A stretch of DNA of 57,879 nt from Acidobacteriota bacterium. Its GTDB lineage: Bacteria > Acidobacteriota > Terriglobia > Terriglobales > Acidobacteriaceae. Each line of letters starts with the position of its first letter. Position 1 is the stretch's first letter. The DNA lies in assembly GCA_021779935.1 (NCBI GenBank), contig JAJXZT010000005.1:1-57879 (forward strand), given 5' to 3'. Below the pieces are notes generated by a model. That model saw nothing but the letters and a program-made list of their open reading frames with translations. It ran no database searches and was not told the DNA's origin. This document shows, piece by piece, positions 51,653-57,879 of the stretch. The translations under genes and the position numbers were made by a program.

Positions 51653-52576
51653 ATGAATCCAAAGAACGTTTTTTTCGTGGGACTAATCATCGCCGCCAGC
51701 GGTTTCATCTCGACTCCGATCGCGTTGCTGGCGGGGCTCGCTTACGGCTTATCGTTTGCGCATCCGTATCACATGGATGCCAAGAAGCTCTCGACCTTCC
51801 TTCTCCAGGCATCCGTCGTCGGACTTGGATTCGGCATGAACCTCCACCAGGTCGTGCATGCCGGACGCGAAGGCTTCCTGTACACCGCCGTCAGCATCAC
51901 CTGCGTCATGATCCTGGGCTTGACGCTCGGACGCCTCCTGAAGGTGGAAAGCACCGCAGCGTTGCTGATCGCGACCGGCACCGCTATTTGCGGAGGCAGC
52001 GCCATCGCCGCCGTCGGTCCGGTCGCCGGTGCGGGTGAGGAAGAAATGGCCGTCTCTCTGGGCACCGTCTTCGTCCTGAACTCGGTCGCCCTGCTGATCT
52101 TCCCGCTGATCGGGTTGTCTCTACACCTGTCGCAGAATCAGTTTGGACTGTGGTCGGCACTGGCTATCCACGACACAAGCTCGGTGGTGGGCGCCACGGC
52201 CAAGTACGGCGCACAGGCACTCATGGTTGGCACCACCGTAAAACTTGCGCGAGCGCTCTGGATCGTCCCCATGGCCTTCGCCATAGCCATGATGAAGAAG
52301 ACCAAGACGCGCATCAAATGGCCGTGGTTCATCCTGCTCTTCGCCCTGGCCGCCGTCGCAAACACCTACCTGCCGCTGTTTGACCACTTCTACCCGGCGC
52401 TGAGCAAGCTGGGCGAGACTGGTTTGACCGTCACGCTCTTCTTAATAGGTTCTGGAATCTCTAGAACCACCCTCAAGGAGGTCGGAGCCCGTCCTCTGGT
52501 CCAAGGAATTGTGCTGTGGGCTATTGTCGCGGTCTCCACGCTTCTTCTTATAAGAGGTGGCATCATCTCAATCTAG
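51653..52576 (+). CDS. YeiH-family putative sulfate exporter (UPF0324)
   Basis: Polytopic protein of 307 residues with about ten hydrophobic segments, with the family motifs KKLSTFLLQASVVGLGFGMN, ATGTAICGGSAIAAVGPV and AIHDTSSVVGATAKYG. The family, often paired with LysR YeiE/CbbR-type genes, is linked to sulfate/sulfite or organosulfur export, without firm proof. The divergent LysR gene is the likely regulator. Confidence 0.9.
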   Translation: MNPKNVFFVGLIIAASGFISTPIALLAGLAYGLSFAHPYHMDAKKLSTFLLQASVVGLGFGMNLHQVVHAGREGFLYTAVSITCVMILGLTLGRLLKVESTAALLIATGTAICGGSAIAAVGPVAGAGEEEMAVSLGTVFVLNSVALLIFPLIGLSLHLSQNQFGLWSALAIHDTSSVVGATAKYGAQALMVGTTVKLARALWIVPMAFAIAMMKKTKTRIKWPWFILLFALAAVANTYLPLFDHFYPALSKLGETGLTVTLFLIGSGISRTTLKEVGARPLVQGIVLWAIVAVSTLLLIRGGIISI

Positions 52577-52608
52577 ATTTCACATCTGGGATGTACCAAT
52601 CATCATTA

Positions 52609-52663
52609 CGGCGCGGGCAATCCGTGCCGTTCATCTTTTCGACCACAAACTCAGGATGTCTCA
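52609..52663. repeat. Leader repeat, copy A (upstream of first secreted paralogue)
   Basis: CGGCGCGGGCAATCCG (52609-52624) and CAGGATGTCTCA (52652-52663) recur exactly upstream of the second paralogue (53481-53496 and 53658-53669), with further weaker similarity to position 52750. The leader was duplicated together with the gene. Confidence 0.8.
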
Positions 52664-52851
52664 GGATGGGCGGACCGGATGTGATAAGTCGTCCTCATCG
52701 TCTCCATTCCCAATTTCTATCCACGAGAACTAAACAGGTTCCAGCAGCCTAGAGAATGGCAACCTATGTGCTATACAAGAAGCGTCGAACTGTGGAGTTC
52801 CCTAACAAGAGTGCAGGGAGCCAGGCAGGTCGAACCGGAAGTTTGCCGGAT

Positions 52852-53343
52852 ATGAAAAAGAAGGTGAAGGTCGCGACGCTTCATATCGGCTGCTGGATGA
52901 TGCTGGCGGCGTTCCTCCTTATCACGCCCCTGCTCCATGCCCAAGTCACCCTGCAAGTGAACACGACAACTTTGCCGACTCTGACTGCGACAGGCACTTC
53001 CAGTGACCAGCAGTCCATGACGATCACGACGAGCTGGACGGGCAGACTGAACGCAACTGTCAGAACGTGCGTTTACATGTTGACGGCCCTGACGGGAACA
53101 GTCGGCAATCCCGATACGATCCCGCCGGCGAACATCATGGTGACTTATGGAGCCACCACCGCTTCGATTGTCGGAACGAACGGTTGCGGGGTTGCTACGG
53201 GATTGCAGGTGAACCGCAGGCGCGTGCGGAATACCTGGAACGGAAGTATCAACGTTCCCCTGAGTTTCCAAGCGATAAACACGGGCACTCTAGCAGCGGA
53301 TACGTATACCGGAACCATCAATATTATCGCCACCACGCTTTGA
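52852..53343 (+). CDS. Small secreted fibre-subunit-like protein, paralogue 1
   Basis: Signal peptide (LHIGCWMMLAAFLLITPLL, cut near LHAQ) and a mature part of about 135 residues of beta-strand character. It shares with its two neighbours the segments SSDQQSMTITTSW, one Cys in TCVYM, NPDTIPPANIMVT, a second Cys in GCGVAT and the C-terminal LAADTYTGTINIIA. Two conserved Cys suggest a disulfide, and the terminal strand pattern resembles SCPU/Csu-type pilus subunits. ATG 52852 is chosen at the signal peptide. It is followed by paralogue 2 after 514 bases. Confidence 0.72.
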   Translation: MKKKVKVATLHIGCWMMLAAFLLITPLLHAQVTLQVNTTTLPTLTATGTSSDQQSMTITTSWTGRLNATVRTCVYMLTALTGTVGNPDTIPPANIMVTYGATTASIVGTNGCGVATGLQVNRRRVRNTWNGSINVPLSFQAINTGTLAADTYTGTINIIATTL

Positions 53344-53378
53344 GTCATACGAGTAGTTGGGCCCCACATACCATTGAG
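53334..53378. repeat. Trailer repeat, copy A
   Basis: The stretch beginning CACGCTTTGAGTC and continuing TACGAGTAG at the end of paralogue 1 is repeated with few changes at 54366-54410 after paralogue 2. In copy A the TGA of the gene lies inside the repeat. Confidence 0.8.
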
Positions 53379-53480
53379 CCACGCTCAACACCACAGCCCA
53401 TCCAACGAAAGACACGAAGCGAATTTATCTCGATTTGACCCTCCGCAAATAACATAAAAGCGGTACACGTATTACCGGTG

Positions 53481-53669
53481 CGGCGCGGGCAATCCGCGTA
53501 CCAACGAGGACAAAAAACGCCGACACGCTGCCCATGCGGCGCGATGATGGATCGTCGATTACCAATGTAATCTCTTGTGCCCATTCGGTATTTAGAATGA
53601 TTCTCACCTCGTTGGCGCTTTTTGAGACGACGCCCGTTCCGTTTTGGCGACACAAGACAGGATGTCTCA
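53481..53669. repeat. Leader repeat, copy B, interrupted by an insertion
   Basis: Copy B of the leader (53481-53496 and 53658-53669). The two blocks are 161 bases apart here against 27 in copy A, an extra of about 134 bases that is bounded by the 9-base inverted repeat CCAACGAGG (53501-53509) / CCTCGTTGG (53607-53615). Confidence 0.75.
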
Positions 53670-53857
53670 AGTTGGCACGGCCAAGATGGGACAAGTTGTC
53701 ACTCTGCCCGAATCTCCAAATTTTCCCCCTTGAAGACTGAACAAGTTACAGCCCAACCACGATTGGCACCTTCCGTGCTTATTGATAAGGCACCGGAGTG
53801 CGGGGTTCAGGCAAGAGACTGAGCGGACCACGTAAGCCGGGTTGGGAAGTTCGTCGT

Positions 53858-54364
53858 ATGAGACTGAAGGTCATGTTGGCAACGCTTCAAATCGACTGGT
53901 GGATGGTGCTGGTGGCGTTCCTCCTTGTCGCCCCCATGCTCCATGCCCAGAACAAGCTGACGGTGACCGTGACGACTCCTTTGCCCACTCTGACGGCGGT
54001 TGGCAATTCCAGCGACCAGCAGACCATGGCAGTTACAACGAGTTGGGCCCAGGGGGGACGCAACTGGTGGGGAAATGTGACCACCTGCGTCTACATGACG
54101 ACGCCGCTTACGGGAACGAACGGTAACCCTGACACCATTCAACCCGCAAACATCATGGTGACGGCCACGGGGATCGGCACCACTTCAATCGTCAGTTCGG
54201 GCGGTTGTGGCGTCGCGACGGCATTACAGGTAAACAGCACATTCGAGATATTTTTTTGGGCCGGAAATCTGACCGTTCCAATGCAGTTTCAGGCGGTAAA
54301 CACGGGCAATCTAGCGGCGGACACGTATTCGGGAACCATCAACATTATTGTTGTCACGCCGTAA
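53858..54364 (+). CDS. Small secreted fibre-subunit-like protein, paralogue 2
   Basis: Close paralogue of 52852-53343. Signal peptide (WWMVLVAFLLVAPML, cut near HAQ), then PLPTLTAVGNSSDQQTMAVTTSW, the Cys in TTCVYM, NPDTIQPANIMVT, the Cys in GGCGVAT and LAADTYSGTINIIVV. 168 residues. The two proteins, their leaders and trailers form a tandem duplication. ATG 53858 is at the signal peptide; the longer frame from 53798 lacks homologous N-terminus. Confidence 0.72.
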   Translation: MRLKVMLATLQIDWWMVLVAFLLVAPMLHAQNKLTVTVTTPLPTLTAVGNSSDQQTMAVTTSWAQGGRNWWGNVTTCVYMTTPLTGTNGNPDTIQPANIMVTATGIGTTSIVSSGGCGVATALQVNSTFEIFFWAGNLTVPMQFQAVNTGNLAADTYSGTINIIVVTP

Positions 54365-54365
54365 T

Positions 54366-54410
54366 CACGCTTTGAGTCGTACGAGTAGTCGGGCTCCATG
54401 GGCCATTAAG
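54366..54410. repeat. Trailer repeat, copy B
   Basis: Counterpart of 53334-53378: CACGCTTTGAGTC ... TACGAGTAG, starting 2 bases after the TAA of paralogue 2. Confidence 0.8.
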
Positions 54411-54448
54411 TAAGAACCAACATCACAGTTCATCGAAGGAGAAACAAA

Positions 54449-54997
54449 ATGAAGTTTACGAAAGTAGCAGTTCTGCTGGCAGTTTTCGCACTCGCCGCTC
54501 TCCCCATGTTCGGACAGGCTACGGCCACCGCCACCACCCCGATTTCGGTGCTGCGCACCGAGTCGATCTCGCTGTCGGTCACCACGCCGCTGCCGCAGCT
54601 GGTGATTCCTGCCGGCACCATGAGCGCCCCGGCGCAGGACGTCGTCGTCCAGTCGGCATGGAACCTGAAGCAGAGCCGCACCAACGGCGTCCAGATTTGC
54701 GCCTATGTCAGCTCCGCCCTCATCGGCACCCCGGCTAGCGGCAATGGCGACACGATTCCGATCAACAACATCTACATCACTCCCAGCGGTGGATCGGCCA
54801 CGGCTCTTGGCGGCGGGACGCCGGCTTGCGGTATTGCCGGCGCGGTACAGTACACGAACTATGCGACCACCACGGCGGCCGAGCGCAAGAACTTCACCGG
54901 TCAGAGCGACACCATTCCGGTGAGTGTGACGCTCTCGACCGATGTGGCGGCCGATACGTATACCGGCACACTGAACCTGATCGCCTATTCCAACTAG
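54449..54997 (+). CDS. Small secreted fibre-subunit-like protein, paralogue 3 (divergent)
   Basis: Signal peptide (KFTKVAVLLAVFALAALPMF, cut near GQA) and a 160-residue mature part. It is related to paralogues 1 and 2: PLPQLVIPAG, DVVVQSAWNL, Cys in QICAYV, GNGDTIPINNIYIT, Cys in ACGIAG, and the terminal VAADTYTGTLNLIA. GAAGGAGAAAC precedes the ATG. It lies 20 bases upstream of the chaperone-like gene, which likely handles it. Confidence 0.75.
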   Translation: MKFTKVAVLLAVFALAALPMFGQATATATTPISVLRTESISLSVTTPLPQLVIPAGTMSAPAQDVVVQSAWNLKQSRTNGVQICAYVSSALIGTPASGNGDTIPINNIYITPSGGSATALGGGTPACGIAGAVQYTNYATTTAAERKNFTGQSDTIPVSVTLSTDVAADTYTGTLNLIAYSN

Positions 54998-55016
54998 TCC
55001 TGAGGAGCGATGAACG

Positions 55017-55742
55017 GTGATAACCGGTAATCAGACTCGAACGGCTCTGAGAACGCTGTGGATGGCCATGATTGCTTTGGTCGTGGCCATCCCGGCGGTA
55101 TCCCAGACAATCATGCCTCCCATCGCCGAGTACCACAAGCGCGCTGATGGTGTCGTCGAACTTCGCAACGACGGTGACGACCCCATGGCCGTGATCGTTG
55201 AGGTGAAGGGTTTTCAGGTGGATGAGAACGGCGGGATGCGGTACGTTCCGCTGGATCCATCGGTCAAGGTGGAATTCGGCTCCAATAGCTTCATTATTCC
55301 GCCTCACCAGTCGCACATGGTCTTTTATAAGTCGGATTCCAAGAAGACCCCGTACTGGTTTGCGATCCTGAACACCTTTACCAAGGCAGCGCCGGTGAAG
55401 GGCACGTTTCGAGTCAACATGATTCTGCCGCACATCGTTTACGTGTATCAGAAGGATTCGTTGAAGAAGAAAGACATTGAACTCGCGCTGACTCCGGGCC
55501 CGAAGCCGGACACATATCGTCTCCAGATCAAGAATCTGACGGACAAGGCGGGCAGGATCCAAGGCGTGGATTGTAAGGATTTTGAGAAGAAGTACGAGGG
55601 CGGCGGTCTGCCAGTGTTTCCCAATCAGTCGCGGTATCTCACGCTGGATACCGGCCGGCCCAATGGAGCGAAGGCCCACTGCACGGTTACGTTCGAACAG
55701 GGGTTCTCTTTGAACGTCTCTCCGAGCGCCGCTACGCAGTAG
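55017..55742 (+). CDS. PapD-like periplasmic pilus chaperone
   Basis: Signal peptide (to about VSQ), then an Ig-like domain with the chaperone features: VELRNDGDDPMAVIVEVKGF, SNSFIIPPHQSHMVFYK (the strand that normally bears the capping residues), PYWFAILNTF and FRVNMILPHIVYVYQKD (end of domain 1), then domain 2 with TYRLQIKNLTDKAG. 241 residues. GTG 55017 is preceded by GAGGAG at 55002. It lies between the subunit genes and a barrel gene. The identification as a PapD homologue is moderate since several family positions are not conserved. Confidence 0.7.
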   Translation: MITGNQTRTALRTLWMAMIALVVAIPAVSQTIMPPIAEYHKRADGVVELRNDGDDPMAVIVEVKGFQVDENGGMRYVPLDPSVKVEFGSNSFIIPPHQSHMVFYKSDSKKTPYWFAILNTFTKAAPVKGTFRVNMILPHIVYVYQKDSLKKKDIELALTPGPKPDTYRLQIKNLTDKAGRIQGVDCKDFEKKYEGGGLPVFPNQSRYLTLDTGRPNGAKAHCTVTFEQGFSLNVSPSAATQ

Positions 55743-55755
55743 CCTCCGACGGAAA

Positions 55756-57474
55756 ATGCGATTCCCCCATGTATCTCCGAGAGTGAAAGTCCGCTTTCTG
55801 CTCGCGGCCATACTGCTCATGTTGATCGGCATTGCCGATTCGGCGACGGCACAAGTGGTTGCGATTCAGGGAGGGACTTCTACCCTTTTGGGGACCTCGG
55901 GAGCGCAAGCCGACTACCACTGGGGCCCATACTCGGGATTCTTCTCCGCTGGATATTCCAACGGTCTCCAATTCGGCGGCCTGGTTTCCACCCAGTGGAA
56001 GGGATACAACCTGCGGGTCGGCGACACCCAGCAAGACTTCGCACTCGACACCGATCGGCTCAATCCGGGGCAAACAAGTTTCTACGCCCGCGGTGTTCAA
56101 CTCAGTCGCAAGTCGAAGGACCGCGACTGGTCCGCATTCTTCGGCAAGAGCGCGATGCAGTATTTTGGTGGGTTTTACAACTCCTATGCGCCTGACGCCC
56201 TGACCGGAAGCTTCACCTTCCACCAGAAACTCTCCTCGCGGCTGGATTTTCACTCCACCACGATCATCCAGGACAAATTCACAACCCTGGCATCGCTGAA
56301 CTACAAACTGAGCGAGCACTGGGTAGTCGCGACCAGCGGAGGCGTAGGACGGAATGCGCCGTACTACTCCCTCGGAACTGATCTGACGCACGAGAAGTAC
56401 CAGATCACGGCAAGCTACACCTTCACCGGCGAGGGATTCCAGCGCTTCAAGCTGGTCAACTCCGGAATGTCCGAGAACACCGGCCTGAATTTCAAAGCAT
56501 CTTTCCAGCCAACCAGTCGCTGGGGATTCTATGTGAACCATGACGAGATGCTGCCGATCACCGACCAGCGGGTAAGTGTGTACACCGGGCAAAAGGTGAG
56601 CATGAACGGCGTTGGAGTCAATACGTTCCTCGCCGGATTCCGCATCAACGTCAACGCGACCAACAGCACCTCGGGAACCTTCTGGACTAAAACACGCAAC
56701 GTGATGGTGCAGCGCAACTTGTTCAACCGCTTCCTCAGCATGACCGGCACCGTCACCCAGCTCAACAACCAGTACGGTAAAAACCGCTTCTACGTGGGGA
56801 CTGCCGAAGAGCATATTTCCCCCCGGCTCTCGGTGTCGCAATCTTACACACGCTCCAATGGGCAGAACTCGTTCTCCGTTGGAGGCGAGATACGTACAAA
56901 CCGCATCACCCTCGGAATCCAACAGCAGATGGTCTACAACACCATGGCCGGCAGCACGCGCTCCGCGTTCCATGCCTGGGCAATTACGCTTCGGCTGCCG
57001 CTGTTCCGCGGAATTCATGTCAACGCGAATACCTACGTTGACCCGACCAATCGCGTCCGCTACACCGGATTCCTGGATGGAATCTTCTTCGCGCGCAACG
57101 GCGAAACGATGCCCGGACAAGGTCAGTCGCCGGAGTCAGTCTCGTTTGCCAAGTACATCGTGAAGGGCATCGTGCTGGATGAAACCGGAAAACCTGTATG
57201 GGGAATTGCGGTGCAGATCGACGGTCATACGACCGTCTACTCAGACAATACCGGTCAGTTCTACGTTCGCTTCGCCAAGCGCGGAGACTACCCAATCCGG
57301 GTTCACCTCGACGAATCGCTCTCTCCAGTCCCATACGAATTAATTTCCGCTCCCGGAATGGCACACGCCGATACTGACGATCTTTCAAAGCAAATAGTTA
57401 TACACGTGACACGAGTGATCTCCACTTCTGCACACAAAACCCCAGATCCAAACATCGCGAGCGCGAAACAGTAG
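55756..57474 (+). CDS. Outer-membrane barrel with C-terminal carboxypeptidase-regulatory-like domain
   Basis: Signal peptide (RFLLAAILLMLIGIADSATA), about 450 residues of amphipathic strands of a barrel (SAGYSNGLQFGG; TLGIQQQMVYNT; AITLRLPLF) and a C-terminal Ig-like segment (KGIVLDETGKPVWGIAVQID and TVYSDNTGQFYVRF), similar to the regulatory domain of carboxypeptidases and to usher C-terminal domains. 572 residues, against ~800 for classical ushers, and the usher plug is not recognised. It starts 13 bases after the chaperone stop, so operon membership is firm, function is inferred. Confidence 0.65.
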   Translation: MRFPHVSPRVKVRFLLAAILLMLIGIADSATAQVVAIQGGTSTLLGTSGAQADYHWGPYSGFFSAGYSNGLQFGGLVSTQWKGYNLRVGDTQQDFALDTDRLNPGQTSFYARGVQLSRKSKDRDWSAFFGKSAMQYFGGFYNSYAPDALTGSFTFHQKLSSRLDFHSTTIIQDKFTTLASLNYKLSEHWVVATSGGVGRNAPYYSLGTDLTHEKYQITASYTFTGEGFQRFKLVNSGMSENTGLNFKASFQPTSRWGFYVNHDEMLPITDQRVSVYTGQKVSMNGVGVNTFLAGFRINVNATNSTSGTFWTKTRNVMVQRNLFNRFLSMTGTVTQLNNQYGKNRFYVGTAEEHISPRLSVSQSYTRSNGQNSFSVGGEIRTNRITLGIQQQMVYNTMAGSTRSAFHAWAITLRLPLFRGIHVNANTYVDPTNRVRYTGFLDGIFFARNGETMPGQGQSPESVSFAKYIVKGIVLDETGKPVWGIAVQIDGHTTVYSDNTGQFYVRFAKRGDYPIRVHLDESLSPVPYELISAPGMAHADTDDLSKQIVIHVTRVISTSAHKTPDPNIASAKQ

Positions 57475-57710
57475 AGCTCAATCTTGGTTTCTTGCAGTAA
57501 CTTGAAGGGTAACTCCCGCGCGTAACTCAGTCTTTAATTACTTACTTCGCCGCTACTCTTGCGAATTTCCCTTTCAGCACACCTCTGAACTTCATCCCTC
57601 TTCGAGACATGCGTCGATAGGCCTCACTCACATTTTCTTCAGCCAGGTGTCTTCTCATCCGTTGCTTTGGGGTGCAATAATTCGCCCACTGGGTGAAGGA
57701 AGGATCCTCA
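57475..57710. other. Intergenic region before the last partial gene
   Basis: 236 bases. A minus-strand frame covering 57542-57835 has a basic C-terminus but overlaps the start of the following plus-strand gene and has no family resemblance. GAAGGAAGG at 57696 is the ribosome-binding site of the next gene. Confidence 0.5.
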
Positions 57711-57879
57711 ATGAAGATCGCCGGATGGAATCGCGGCATTTGTTTCGCAGTAGCTCTGCTGTTCGTCGTGGGGACGACGCAACTGTGTGCGGCACAGTCT
57801 TCCGATCTGCGCGCGAGTAAGAGCACGACAATCACCGTGCGAGTTCTCGGATCGGTGGGGCTCAGCAGCGGAGCGGCGG
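57711..57879 (+). CDS. Secreted protein of the fibre locus (partial, runs off the window)
   Basis: ATG 57711 after GAAGGAAGG. Signal peptide (GICFAVALLFVVGTTQL, cut near CAAQ) and the beginning of the mature part, STTITVRVLGSVGLSSGA, then the window ends. It has the same signal-plus-short-strand style as the fibre subunits upstream but no decisive homology. It might be another subunit or an adhesin. Confidence 0.6.
   Translation, partial: MKIAGWNRGICFAVALLFVVGTTQLCAAQSSDLRASKSTTITVRVLGSVGLSSGAA

Noticed and set aside
57542-57835. Minus-strand frame of 97 codons with a basic C-terminus
   Set aside because: It overlaps the signal peptide start of the plus-strand gene at 57711 and shows no family; kept only as a note.
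1-57879. CRISPR arrays, prophage or plasmid genes, rRNA
   Set aside because: No regularly spaced repeats, phage structural genes, replication genes or rRNA sequences were recognised on reading both strands.

Overview
The window looks like a chromosomal segment of an Acidobacteriota bacterium (Terriglobia/Koribacter-like). This is inferred from gene content, not from a marker gene: an Oar-type TonB-dependent receptor with an N-terminal carboxypeptidase-regulatory domain, large PilX-like pseudopilins, many P1/M20 peptidases and SDRs, a DUF3373 porin next to multiheme cytochromes, and moderately high GC. There is one insertion-sequence remnant at the left edge. I saw no phage, plasmid or CRISPR signature.

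Left part (1-3.9 kb): end of an IS5-type transposase, a zinc-ribbon/ICMT-like methyltransferase, a small membrane protein, tRNA-His, a UDP-glucose dehydrogenase-like protein that lacks the catalytic residues, a 2H phosphoesterase and tRNA-Pro. From 4.0 to 25.1 kb, sixteen consecutive genes on the minus strand form a catabolic cluster: TonB receptor, CehA/McbA-type PHP hydrolase, SDR, M20 peptidase, Na+/solute symporter, P1 (DmpA/BapA-type) peptidase, FCD-GntR regulator, second P1 peptidase, deacetylase, SDR, amidohydrolase, SDR with an altered active site, MFS transporter, isopropylmalate/tartrate dehydrogenase, MmsA and a class III aminotransferase. The P1 peptidases, omega-type aminotransferase and MmsA together suggest use of beta-amino acids or beta-amino-acid-containing peptides. 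The palindromic element before the GntR gene recurs before the TonB receptor.

Middle (25.7-35.5 kb): two divergent sets of minor type IV pseudopilins. The minus-strand set is FimT/GspH, PilV, PilW and a 1044-residue PilX-like protein with calcium-loop motifs. The plus-strand set is PilV, PilW, PilX-like and a secreted coiled-coil protein. At 35.8-42.7 kb lies a second FCD-GntR gene and a tightly overlapping six-gene operon for trans-4-hydroxy-L-proline catabolism: epimerase, three-subunit D-hydroxyproline dehydrogenase, pyrroline-4-hydroxy-2-carboxylate deaminase and alpha-ketoglutarate semialdehyde dehydrogenase.

Right part: a tiny membrane ORF whose in-frame TGA is followed by a SECIS-like hairpin (candidate selenoprotein), OsmC, a TlpA-like thioredoxin, small secreted proteins, a STAS-like protein, then a monoheme cytochrome - DUF3373 porin - octaheme cytochrome module (46.0-49.7 kb) resembling an outer-membrane electron conduit. 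ArsR, DUF302 and a divergent LysR/YeiH pair follow. The last 5 kb hold three related small secreted proteins, two of them a tandem duplication with flanking DNA, a PapD-like chaperone, an outer-membrane barrel with a C-terminal regulatory-like domain and the start of another secreted protein. I read this as a non-canonical chaperone-dependent surface-fibre locus.
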